The translations under genes were made by a program, and so were the position numbers. From Bacteroidota bacterium (lineage in GTDB: Bacteria; Bacteroidota; Bacteroidia; Chitinophagales; Chitinophagaceae), in contig CANHAE010000009.1 in the NCBI GenBank assembly GCA_947458915.1, positions 1 through 35,079 of the forward strand: DNA of 35,079 nucleotides. The letters run 5' to 3'. The notes beneath the pieces are model-generated. The model was given only the letters and a program-made list of their open reading frames with translations, made no database searches and was not told the origin of the DNA. The stretch's first letter is position 1, and every line of letters begins with the position of its first letter. This document shows positions 1 to 9,118 of this stretch, piece after piece.

Positions 1-1012
1 AATTAGAAAAAACGTGTAATAAATGTTCTTCGTCTGCGTGTATTAAGTGATTCTTTGCTTCGAAATAAGTTTCTATATTTGACGGCTTAGCTTCCAATTG
101 TAATTTGAAACTATCCATTACCCCTAAAAGCAAATCTTGCAAATTTAAAGGCTGTTTATTTATTTCGTATTCCTTTCGTTCTAATTGTCCAATTTGCAAA
201 ATTGATTCAACATGTTTATTCATGCGCACATTCTCTTCTTTAATAATACTACTAAAATACTCGACCGACTTGGGATCGGATTGTACTTTAGCGCTCTTTA
301 GTGCGTCAACCGCTAAAGAGATTGTCGATAAAGGTGTTTTTAATTCATGCGTCATATTATTGATGAAATCCTTTTTTATTTCATTCAATTTTTTTTGGGT
401 AAACAAGGAACGAACAGTGATAAAAAAAGCCGCCAATACTACTATAATAAACAATACCGCCCCAATTACAACCCATTGTAGCGTATGAAGTAAGTAGCCT
501 CGCACATTAGGCACTACAATAATAATTGTCTCAAATGGTCCTGCTGGCTCCATTACATCTTGCGGTATAACGGGCACCCTGCACTGCAGACTGTTTAACT
601 CGTCCGTAAAAGCATCTTCGAAACGTTTAGTTCTTATTTCAATATTTCCTTTCTTGTCTGCAATAGCAAATTCATAATCAACCTCCTTAACTCCGTATTT
701 ATCCAACGCAGTTCTTATCTTATTATTAATATCCTTATAATCAAATATGTCAGAAATGGTTGTTTCATTAAACTTATGTAAATGATAATCTTGGTTTAGC
801 CCCAATCCTCTTTTTGGGAAACGAAACGACAAACCGCTATTCATTTTTTTACTAATGTCATTTGCAACCAAAACGCCCGACTGGTTCAACTTGTCGGCAA
901 GTTGATTTTTTTGTAATAGAAATAATCCCTGGAGCCAAGTAACCTGAATAAATAGAATGCCTAATATAGATAAGGCAATCAATGTAAAAATGATTGGGAA
1001 TGTTTTCTTCAT
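1..1012 (-). CDS. Sensor histidine kinase, N-terminal part (cut by window edge)
   Basis: Inner-membrane two-component sensor kinase; 337 codons are visible and the C-terminal ATP-binding domain lies outside the window. The start is ATG at 1012 (MKKTFPIIFTLIAL). A first membrane helix spans about residues 5-27, followed by a periplasmic region of about 145 residues with no recognised ligand domain. A second helix (WVVIGAVLFIIVVLAAFF) lies near residues 177-198. The HisKA dimerisation domain follows, with H-box MTHELKTPLSTI and the phospho-accepting histidine near residue 222. The last visible residues (HLLHVFSN) begin the N-box of the HATPase domain. A response-regulator gene would be expected to the left; its identity and the signal cannot be told from here. 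The gene starts 33 nt beyond the terminator of atpDC, so it must use its own promoter or read-through. Confidence 0.9.
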   Translation of the reverse strand, partial: MKKTFPIIFTLIALSILGILFIQVTWLQGLFLLQKNQLADKLNQSGVLVANDISKKMNSGLSFRFPKRGLGLNQDYHLHKFNETTISDIFDYKDINNKIRTALDKYGVKEVDYEFAIADKKGNIEIRTKRFEDAFTDELNSLQCRVPVIPQDVMEPAGPFETIIIVVPNVRGYLLHTLQWVVIGAVLFIIVVLAAFFITVRSLFTQKKLNEIKKDFINNMTHELKTPLSTISLAVDALKSAKVQSDPKSVEYFSSIIKEENVRMNKHVESILQIGQLERKEYEINKQPLNLQDLLLGVMDSFKLQLEAKPSNIETYFEAKNHLIHADEEHLLHVFSN

Positions 1013-1040
1013 GGGTGCTATTGACTTCTTAAAGATAAAA

Positions 1041-1068
1041 AAAATCCCTTGGCTTTTACCAAGGGACT
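1041..1068 (-). terminator. Rho-independent terminator of atpDC
   Basis: On the minus strand an 8-bp perfect stem (TCCCTTGG with CCAAGGGA, arms at 1045-1052 and 1059-1066) with a 6-nt loop is followed by a run of eight T residues. It lies about 30 nt beyond the atpC stop codon and just before the histidine kinase start, so it ends the atpD-atpC transcript. Confidence 0.85.
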
Positions 1069-1095
1069 AATATAATTCTTTATAATGTTTTGTTA

Positions 1096-1341
1096 TTATA
1101 AAACGCCTTCCACTAGCACGGTTGCTTTGTTGTTGATTACTTCAACAAACCCACCTTGAATTTCGTAGGATTCCGAAGCGCTTCCTTTATGCAATACTTT
1201 AACTTTTCCTACACCAAGAGCACTTACTAACGGAGCATGTTTATCTAATACTTCAAATAAACCGTCTATGCCTGGTAATTGAACACCTTGCACTTCTCCG
1301 CTATATAGTTTTTTCTCCGGTGTTAATATTTCTAATAACAT
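1096..1341 (-). CDS. atpC: ATP synthase F1 epsilon subunit (short form)
   Basis: Epsilon subunit of the F1Fo ATP synthase, part of the rotating central stalk on the cytoplasmic side of the membrane. The 81 residues match only the N-terminal beta-sandwich domain (LLEILTPEKKLYSGEVQGVQ; PGIDGLFEVLDKHAPLVSAL; a closing GGFVEVINNKATVLVE). Typical epsilon subunits are about 130-140 residues and carry two C-terminal helices that can inhibit ATP hydrolysis. Those are absent here, and the stop is followed directly by the terminator, so this is not an obvious truncation. Short epsilon subunits are known in Bacteroidota. The gene follows atpD by 19 nt and shares its promoter. The other ATP synthase genes are not in the window. 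Confidence 0.93.
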   Translation of the reverse strand: MLLEILTPEKKLYSGEVQGVQLPGIDGLFEVLDKHAPLVSALGVGKVKVLHKGSASESYEIQGGFVEVINNKATVLVEGVL

Positions 1342-1360
1342 GAACGCTGTTTTTTATTAA

Positions 1361-2905
<1,545 letters not shown>

Positions 2906-2917
2906 CTATTTCGGCTG

Positions 2918-2948
2918 CAAAGGTAGGGTTTTGCTACATTATTGCAAA
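2918..2948 (-). promoter_or_regulatory. Bacteroidota housekeeping promoter for atpDC
   Basis: On the minus strand TTTG (2948-2945) is followed after exactly 19 nt by TACCTTTG (2925-2918). This is a full match to the Bacteroidota primary sigma consensus TTTG-N19-TAnnTTTG. The transcript would begin near 2912, giving a leader of about 58 nt. The -33 element lies inside the last codons of glpF, so atpDC can be expressed independently of glpKF. Confidence 0.78.
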
Positions 2949-3655
2949 AATTGTGCGTATATAATAGCAGCTAATATTCCCCCCACCAAAGGACCAAATA
3001 CAGGAACTGCCGCATAACCCCAATCACTAGGCCCTTTCCCCTTCATTGGGAGGATAAAATGCATAATTCTAGGCCCTAAATCCCTGGCAGGATTAATGGC
3101 AAAACCAGTTGGACCACCTAGTCCAAAACCAATTGCTGCAACTAAAAAGGCAACTGGAAGGGCCGATAGAGACCCCATTTCCACTGCTGCAGGCTTTAAA
3201 TAGAAAACTCCAAGCATGAAAACAAAGGTTGCGAGGGTCTCGACTATGAAATTTTGAGGAAGGTTCCTTATAGAAGGGGCTGTTGAAAAACAAGCTAATT
3301 GAGCGGCTGCGTCTTCGCTTTCGTTAAAATGATCCTTGTAAACCATCCACACAACAAAAGCTCCTAACATAGCGCCAAGTAATTGTGCTAATATATAAAG
3401 TGGGACAAGTGCCCAGCTAAATTTTCCAGCAGTGGCTAAAGCAATTGTAACTGCCGGATTTAAGTGCCCACCACTAATACCTGAAGTCATATACACCGCT
3501 ACGAAAACTGCGAAAGTCCAACCTAAAATAATAGAAGCTAAGCCTCCATTATTTCCCTTGGTATTGGGTAATACAACATTTGCAACCACACCATTACCAA
3601 TTATGATTACTATAGCTGTTCCTATTACTTCTGCTAAAAAGGGAGTCATGTGCAT
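2939..3655 (-). CDS. glpF: Glycerol uptake facilitator (MIP family aquaglyceroporin)
   Basis: Inner-membrane channel for glycerol and small polyols, 238 residues, mostly hydrophobic with the six-helix MIP layout. The two pore motifs are present: GHLNPAVT (NPA at residues 66-68) and INPARDLGPR (NPA at 188-190). The aspartate after the second NPAR is typical of glycerol facilitators rather than strict water channels. It lies 59 nt downstream of glpK on the same strand, so uptake and phosphorylation of glycerol are probably co-transcribed. A second ATG two codons in is an alternative start. Confidence 0.93.
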   Translation of the reverse strand: MHMTPFLAEVIGTAIVIIIGNGVVANVVLPNTKGNNGGLASIILGWTFAVFVAVYMTSGISGGHLNPAVTIALATAGKFSWALVPLYILAQLLGAMLGAFVVWMVYKDHFNESEDAAAQLACFSTAPSIRNLPQNFIVETLATFVFMLGVFYLKPAAVEMGSLSALPVAFLVAAIGFGLGGPTGFAINPARDLGPRIMHFILPMKGKGPSDWGYAAVPVFGPLVGGILAAIIYAQFLQ

Positions 3656-3714
3656 TTAATTTAGAATAAACCGATTCGTTAAATTAAGAAAAATTGTATT
3701 CAATAAATAGATAA

Positions 3715-5196
3715 TTAAATATTTGTTGCCTTAATTGCTTTCTGCCATCCCTTGATACCTTCAGCTCTATCAGTCGCATTCATGACTGGCTGGAAAGTAG
3801 CATCCACCTGCCAATTGGAGCGTAACACTTCCATGTCCTTCCAAAATCCAACAGCTAGTCCCGCTAAATAAGCAGCACCCAATGCAGTTGTTTCCACAAT
3901 CACTGGCCTAATTACTAAGGTGTTTAAAATGTCAGATTGAAACTGCATTAATAAATTATTATTGGTCGCTCCTCCATCAACTCTTAATTCTGTAATTGGA
4001 ATTCCTGCATCTGCTTCCATTGCCTTTAGTACATCATAGGTTTGGTAGGCAATACCTTCTAAAGCCGCTCTGGCGATATGTCCCGAGTTGGTTCCTCTGG
4101 TAATGCCGACAATGGAACCTCTTGCATGTTGGTTCCAATAAGGAGCACCTAGCCCTGCAAATGCAGGCACTAAATAAACACCCTCAGTATGTTCAACCTG
4201 CCTTGCTAGTGCCTCCACTTCCGATGAATTTCTAATTAAATGTAGTCCATCTCTTAACCATTGTACCACCGCGCCACCAATAAATACACTCCCCTCTAAT
4301 GCATAATAAGTATGTCCATTTATTTGTAAAGCAATAGTAGTTAATAAATTATTTTTTGATGTCACTGCTTTATCTCCAGTATGCATTAACATAAAACAGC
4401 CGGTACCATAAGTGTTTTTTACCATGCCGGGTGCCGTGCACATTTGCCCAAACAATGCAGCCTGCTGATCCCCGGCAATACCTGCAATGGGCAGTTCCTT
4501 ATTAGTAAATAAATGATTGGTGTACCCATATACTTCGCTACTACTTTTTACTTCTGGTAATATCGAATCAGGGATATCAAATAAGGTAAGTAATTCCTTA
4601 TCCCATGCCAAATTGTGAATATTGTATAACATAGTCCGGGAAGCATTGGTAGCATCAGTTACATGCACTTTCCCATTTGTCAATTTCCATACTAGCCAAG
4701 TATCCATAGTTCCAAAACACAATTCCCCACTAGCCGCTAATGCGCGAGCACCTTGTACATTATCTAAAATCCATTTTATTTTAGAAGCAGAAAAATAGGC
4801 ATCAATTATTAAACCAGTTTTTTCTTGAATTACTTGCGCTTTGCCTAATTTTTTTAAGGTGTCACAAAAATCAGCTGTGCGGCGGTCTTGCCAAACAATT
4901 GCATTGTAAATTGGCAATCCTGTTTGTTTATTCCAAACTACCGTTGTTTCTCTTTGATTCGTAATACCAATGGCAGCAATGTCGTTTAAGGATAAGTTTT
5001 TTTTACTGATAGCTTCAGAAGCGACCCCTATTTGTGTACTCCAAATTTCCATTGCATCATGTTCTACCCAACCTGGTTGAGGAAAATATTGCGTAAACTC
5101 TTTCTGTGCAATTCCTTGGATTTGGCCCTTTTGATCAACCAATATAGCACGACTACTTGTCGTACCCTGATCAAAGGATAAAATGTATTTTGACAT
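3715..5196 (-). CDS. glpK: Glycerol kinase
   Basis: Cytoplasmic FGGY-family kinase that phosphorylates glycerol to sn-glycerol 3-phosphate with ATP; 493 residues, the usual length. The N-terminus [20 protein letters not shown] is the phosphate-1 motif. [10 protein letters not shown] and the substrate-site region around [15 protein letters not shown] follow. The C-terminal domain has [14 protein letters not shown], the FGGY signature region near [11 protein letters not shown], and the adenosine motif [15 protein letters not shown]. The gene sits 34 nt beyond the envC-like gene and upstream of glpF. No glycerol-3-phosphate dehydrogenase is present in the window. Confidence 0.97.
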   Translation of the reverse strand: MSKYILSFDQGTTSSRAILVDQKGQIQGIAQKEFTQYFPQPGWVEHDAMEIWSTQIGVASEAISKKNLSLNDIAAIGITNQRETTVVWNKQTGLPIYNAIVWQDRRTADFCDTLKKLGKAQVIQEKTGLIIDAYFSASKIKWILDNVQGARALAASGELCFGTMDTWLVWKLTNGKVHVTDATNASRTMLYNIHNLAWDKELLTLFDIPDSILPEVKSSSEVYGYTNHLFTNKELPIAGIAGDQQAALFGQMCTAPGMVKNTYGTGCFMLMHTGDKAVTSKNNLLTTIALQINGHTYYALEGSVFIGGAVVQWLRDGLHLIRNSSEVEALARQVEHTEGVYLVPAFAGLGAPYWNQHARGSIVGITRGTNSGHIARAALEGIAYQTYDVLKAMEADAGIPITELRVDGGATNNNLLMQFQSDILNTLVIRPVIVETTALGAAYLAGLAVGFWKDMEVLRSNWQVDATFQPVMNATDRAEGIKGWQKAIKATNI

Positions 5197-5230
5197 GGCA
5201 GCAAAAAATTAGAAAGTAAATATAACGAAA

Positions 5231-6598
5231 CTATCTTCTGTTTTTTAACCAACTTTCAGGATCAAAATAAACAGCCTTTTCATTATTAATAGAAAACAAC
5301 AATGTTCCTTCTCCATCTAAATTTACGCCTGAGCGCCCTAATACAGTCCCAGCTCTCACCTCTTGGCCAACATTAACATTTATGCCGCTTAAGTAGGTAT
5401 ACATTGAAAAGTATTTACCATGTTGAACAAATACCGTCAAGTCTCCATTTATATCCCCTGTATATTTAACAACCCCATTTGCAACGCTCTTAACAGCCGT
5501 TCCCTTGGGAACAGCTAATTCAATACCATCACTTTTTTGATTCAATTTAGTACCTGGGATGTTTTGAATACCGAAACGAACATACACATTACCTCTATCT
5601 ACTGGCCAAGGTAAATTGCCTTTATTTGTCTCAAAAGAAACAGAAGCTTCTCTGCCTTCCTCCGTTGTTTCAAATGCTGAATAAGGACGAGAACTTGTTG
5701 TGCTAGTTAAACCCCCTTCCACATTGCTTACTTTCGAATTTGTTGGTTTACCGTTTGTTTTAGCAGGTACACTATTTACAACAGTATTATTAGCTTTTAC
5801 TTTTGCTGCATCAGCTGCTTTTAGTTTTGCAATTCTATCCTTTTCTTTCTTTTCAGCCTCTAAAGCTTCCCTTCGTATAATTGCCAAAACAGCTTGTTGC
5901 ATTTTTTTTCTTTGCGCTTCCTTTTGTCTTACTTGTACCGTAATCTCTTGTTCTTTACTTTTTAGCTGCTTGATTATTTTATCTTGTTCCTTTCTATCGT
6001 CCACTAGCACTTTTAATTGTTCATTCTGAACATTCAATGTTTTAAGCCTATCTTTTTTATTAAAATTTAATACGCTTATTTTAGCGTTTAAGTCCTGCTC
6101 TGACAAGTCAATAGCACGTGCTTGCGCTTCTCTGTTTTGTCTATAGCTTTTCAAATAAGTAATACGCTTTACTGCATCGTTAAAGCTGTTGGCAGAAAAC
6201 AAAAAGTTTAAATATTCGTAAGCACTTCTACTTTTATAAGCAAAAATAATACTCTTAGCATACCTGACTTTTAAAGTATCGAGGTCCTTATTCAGTTTTT
6301 GAACATCTAATTGATTTGTGAAAATAGCATCATCTAAAATTTTAACCTGCTTAGTAATACCGTTTACCAATGCTTCCCTTTTTGCTATCTTGCTACGGAT
6401 AGCAGCTAATTGCCCTAACGAGTTTTTCTTATTTTTCTTGGTTTGCTCAAGCAATCGGTTAAGATCTTCTAATTCTCTTCGAATAGACTGTTCTTGTTTT
6501 TGTAATTCCTCACGGGATAAATTGGCTTGCGCTGAAACATTCATTAAGCTGCTTCCCATTACAATTACCATTATTATTAGCGTAACCCTTTTTATCAT
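5231..6598 (-). CDS. EnvC-like murein hydrolase activator, coiled coil plus degenerate LytM/M23 domain
   Basis: Exported protein of 455 residues. A signal peptide (about residues 1-25, ending near VSAQA) is followed by a long charged coiled coil (about 26-260), a low-complexity linker rich in K, N, S and T, and a C-terminal LytM (M23) fold from about residue 330. The fold is clear (KSDGIELAVPKGTAVKSVAN; VFVQHGKYFSMYTYLS; VGQEVRAGTVLGRSG). The first zinc ligand pair is K/S and E instead of H and D, and the final HxH is LLFSI. It therefore probably does not cut peptidoglycan itself. EnvC of E. coli has the same coiled coil plus inactive LytM layout and activates amidases at the division site; the same role is inferred here. 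It lies 27 nt downstream of the DUF4292 lipoprotein gene. Confidence 0.85.
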   Translation of the reverse strand: MIKRVTLIIMVIVMGSSLMNVSAQANLSREELQKQEQSIRRELEDLNRLLEQTKKNKKNSLGQLAAIRSKIAKREALVNGITKQVKILDDAIFTNQLDVQKLNKDLDTLKVRYAKSIIFAYKSRSAYEYLNFLFSANSFNDAVKRITYLKSYRQNREAQARAIDLSEQDLNAKISVLNFNKKDRLKTLNVQNEQLKVLVDDRKEQDKIIKQLKSKEQEITVQVRQKEAQRKKMQQAVLAIIRREALEAEKKEKDRIAKLKAADAAKVKANNTVVNSVPAKTNGKPTNSKVSNVEGGLTSTTSSRPYSAFETTEEGREASVSFETNKGNLPWPVDRGNVYVRFGIQNIPGTKLNQKSDGIELAVPKGTAVKSVANGVVKYTGDINGDLTVFVQHGKYFSMYTYLSGINVNVGQEVRAGTVLGRSGVNLDGEGTLLFSINNEKAVYFDPESWLKNRR

Positions 6599-6625
6599 AG
6601 ATACTATTATTTGAATAAATTAAAA

Positions 6626-7447
6626 CTACCTGCGTTTACCCGGCCTAGGTATAGCAAACCTATATTTCAATTGTTCATTAAAACTAAATTCTTTTACTTC
6701 CATATGCACTTCCAACCTTGACTGAGCAGCAATGGCAATATCCCTGTATAAAGGAAACTGATATATACCCACTAAAGTATGATCACTATAACTTATGTCA
6801 CAAGTGCGGTGTTGGTTCAAGTCAATATCGTCTAATTTTAAGTGAATAATTTTTGAATTATCCTCACTCAAACTAATTAAATTTTTAAATAAAACACCTA
6901 ATAAACTTACTTGTAATTTTTTTTCATCCATTTTATAAGAAACTACATTGGTGCTATCCATAAATATAGGATTGCCAATTAAAAAATCCTGAATTGTTGA
7001 AAAAGTAAACGGAATTTTAATAATCTCCTGCAGGTAACTAATTGGCCTTATCACTGTCTTTTTATCAAGTGGATAAATTAACACCACTGTATCTTTATTA
7101 ATCAAAGCTTTCAATCCAATCACACCCATCGCCCCCCTTATTGTTACAAATATGGCGCTATCCTTCTTTATACTAATATTCGCAATATAGGTGTCCGCAT
7201 TTTTTATAGTTTCATAATCGACCTTTAAGCGCGCATTCATAGTGGTGAAATCTAGTTTAGTCGATGTAATTTTATCAACGATTTCTTTCACAATAACGGC
7301 TGAATCTACCACCGATTTTTCAGACAACAATTGATATTGTGCAGTATCACTTTTTGATAAGGCATCTTTTATCACTTGCACTTTTTTTAAATTAGAACAA
7401 GATGCAAAAATAATTATAGTAAATAGTAAGAGGACCGATTGCTTCAT
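6626..7447 (-). CDS. DUF4292 family lipoprotein
   Basis: Putative lipoprotein of 273 residues. The start at 7447 (MKQSVLLLFTIIIFASCSN) gives a textbook lipoprotein signal with the lipidated cysteine at residue 17. The longer reading from 7507 overlaps the dut 3' end and hides the signal. The mature part (ARLKVDYETIKNADTYIANI; KKDSAIFVTIRGAMGVIGLKALI; IIKIPFTFSTIQDFLIGNP) resembles the DUF4292 family of Bacteroidota, which has a LolA/LolB-like beta character. Its biochemical function is not known. It sits between dut and the envC-like gene. An envelope lipid- or lipoprotein-related role is only a guess from fold and neighbours. Confidence 0.82.
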   Translation of the reverse strand: MKQSVLLLFTIIIFASCSNLKKVQVIKDALSKSDTAQYQLLSEKSVVDSAVIVKEIVDKITSTKLDFTTMNARLKVDYETIKNADTYIANISIKKDSAIFVTIRGAMGVIGLKALINKDTVVLIYPLDKKTVIRPISYLQEIIKIPFTFSTIQDFLIGNPIFMDSTNVVSYKMDEKKLQVSLLGVLFKNLISLSEDNSKIIHLKLDDIDLNQHRTCDISYSDHTLVGIYQFPLYRDIAIAAQSRLEVHMEVKEFSFNEQLKYRFAIPRPGKRR

Positions 7448-7454
7448 ATTATTA

Positions 7455-7895
7455 TTATTGTTTACCCGTATGACCAAATCCTCCTTCCCCTCTTTCCGTT
7501 TCCTCAAGTTCCTCGGCTAATTCCCATTCTACTTTTTCAACAGCCTGAAAAACAATTTGAGCAATACGATCCCCGTTGTTTATGATTTGAGTTTCATTGG
7601 ACAAGTTAATCAATATGACTTTTAGTTCCCCTCTATAATCAGCGTCAATTGTGCCTGGCGTGTTTAAGCAAGTAATACCTTGTTTAATAGCCAAACCACT
7701 TCTTGGTCTAATTTGCGCTTCCCAATTATAAGGGATGGCTAAGAAAAGGCCCGTAGGGACCAAAATGCGACTAAGTGGTGCTAATGAAATTGGTTCGGTA
7801 ATAAAGGCCCTTAAATCCATACCAGATGAACCCGAGGTAGCATAGGCTGGCAAAGGATGGTGACTTTTATTTACGATTTTAATAATTGCTGACAT
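7455..7895 (-). CDS. dut: dUTP diphosphatase
   Basis: Trimeric dUTPase that hydrolyses dUTP to dUMP and pyrophosphate, keeping uracil out of DNA and feeding dTMP synthesis. All five family motifs are present in order: [37 protein letters not shown] and the C-terminal [10 protein letters not shown] arm. The start is ATG at 7895 ([16 protein letters not shown]), giving 146 residues; a TTG three codons upstream is less likely. It lies 27 nt beyond porV and 7 nt before the DUF4292 start. Confidence 0.96.
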   Translation of the reverse strand: MSAIIKIVNKSHHPLPAYATSGSSGMDLRAFITEPISLAPLSRILVPTGLFLAIPYNWEAQIRPRSGLAIKQGITCLNTPGTIDADYRGELKVILINLSNETQIINNGDRIAQIVFQAVEKVEWELAEELEETERGEGGFGHTGKQ

Positions 7896-7901
7896 GGTCA
7901 A

Positions 7902-7909
7902 CAAAAATA
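7902..7909 (-). promoter_or_regulatory. Possible -7 element for dut
   Basis: TATTTTTG on the minus strand fits the Bacteroidota -7 consensus TAnnTTTG and lies 6 nt before the dut ATG. No TTTG is found 19 nt upstream, so this is a weak call. If real, it would give an almost leaderless dut transcript inside the porU-porV operon. Confidence 0.25.
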
Positions 7910-7922
7910 GGCAAAAAGAAAG

Positions 7923-9062
7923 TTAGAAATTGAAAACAGTTCCGAATCTTAGGGTATTAGAGAGTGGATTTTTAGTTATACCTCCTCCAGAAGGAACCAA
8001 GTAGGAAATATGAAACCTTGAATTTTCATATTGAAAGCTTGTGCCTAAGGTGAAATATTGCATATTACCCAGGTTTTTATTATTGTCAATATAGTAACCA
8101 GCCCTAATGAAAAAACGGTCAGTATAATTATATTCTGCCCCAGCTGACAACTTCAATGACTCGCCAATTGGCATTCCGTATTTACTAGAAAACGAATTAA
8201 ACCAGCTACTTACCACCGATTGCGAATAATATTGTCTAACCACTTCACTTTCCCTGTCTTGACCTATAGGTGTTTTGGGCACCATTAACCTATTTACATC
8301 CAAACCAAATTCAATTGAATTATCGCTATCAAACCTGTTCATATAACCAATACCCAAACCAATATTTGCAGGTATAAAGGACTTGTCTCTTGAATCATTG
8401 GTATAACTTATTTTACCTCCTAAGTTAGAAAGTAACAAGCCGCCATGAAAACCTTGCATGTCTTCATTTTGTTTGTAGTATACACTAACGTCACCAGCTA
8501 ATGTATTGCCCGCACGGTAATTAGTAAGGTTGGGCCCTAAAGCGCCTTGCACCAATTTAGAATGAATAAACCTTAATGTCACACCCACACTAAACTGGTC
8601 TGAGAGTAAAACACTGTACCCAAAATCAAGACTATACTCTGATGGCCTTTGTGAAGCAAGTGGATTATTGTCCTGATCGGTAAAATCAATATTGCCTAAA
8701 CTAAAAAATCTTAATGAAGCATTAATGCTATTATTATCATTTAATTTTTGATAAAAACCAGCACTCGCTAAATACACATCATTCAGCCCTAAATCTTTCA
8801 GCCAAGGCGTATAATTTATTAAAAAAGCCCTCGATTCTTTTAAGTGCGGGAGCTTTGCTGTGTTCCCAAATAAATCATTAGTTTCCGGGGCCATAGCCAA
8901 AGACAAATTACCCATTCCACCTGAACGTGCGTCTGGCGATATGAGTAAAAAGGGAACTGCTGTGCTTTGAATATTAATAGAATCGGCTTGCGCCATTAAT
9001 CCTATTGAAGAAAAAGCAGCTAGCACCAACAGGACTAAAAGGCGTAATTTATTTTGAATCAT
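7923..9062 (-). CDS. porV: Type IX secretion outer-membrane protein PorV
   Basis: Outer-membrane beta-barrel of the FadL/OmpP1 type that shuttles T9SS cargo from the translocon to the PorU attachment complex; 379 residues. A signal peptide (about 1-25, ending LMAQA) precedes the conserved N-terminus of the family (AVPFLLISPDARSGGMGNL, then an N-rich FGNTAKLP segment). Alternating aromatic strands continue to the C-terminal phenylalanine (LRFGTVFNF), typical of BAM-assembled barrels. It lies directly downstream of porU, the usual pairing in Bacteroidota. Identification rests on the N-terminal motif and this linkage. Confidence 0.93.
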   Translation of the reverse strand: MIQNKLRLLVLLVLAAFSSIGLMAQADSINIQSTAVPFLLISPDARSGGMGNLSLAMAPETNDLFGNTAKLPHLKESRAFLINYTPWLKDLGLNDVYLASAGFYQKLNDNNSINASLRFFSLGNIDFTDQDNNPLASQRPSEYSLDFGYSVLLSDQFSVGVTLRFIHSKLVQGALGPNLTNYRAGNTLAGDVSVYYKQNEDMQGFHGGLLLSNLGGKISYTNDSRDKSFIPANIGLGIGYMNRFDSDNSIEFGLDVNRLMVPKTPIGQDRESEVVRQYYSQSVVSSWFNSFSSKYGMPIGESLKLSAGAEYNYTDRFFIRAGYYIDNNKNLGNMQYFTLGTSFQYENSRFHISYLVPSGGGITKNPLSNTLRFGTVFNF

Positions 9063-9118
9063 CTAATTGAATATTTATGAATAACGCAATAAAGATAAAT
9101 AATTGATGCTACAATTCG

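Noticed and set aside
105-488. Open reading frame on the plus strand
   Set aside because: Antisense to the histidine kinase, whose minus-strand frame carries the H-box and membrane helices.
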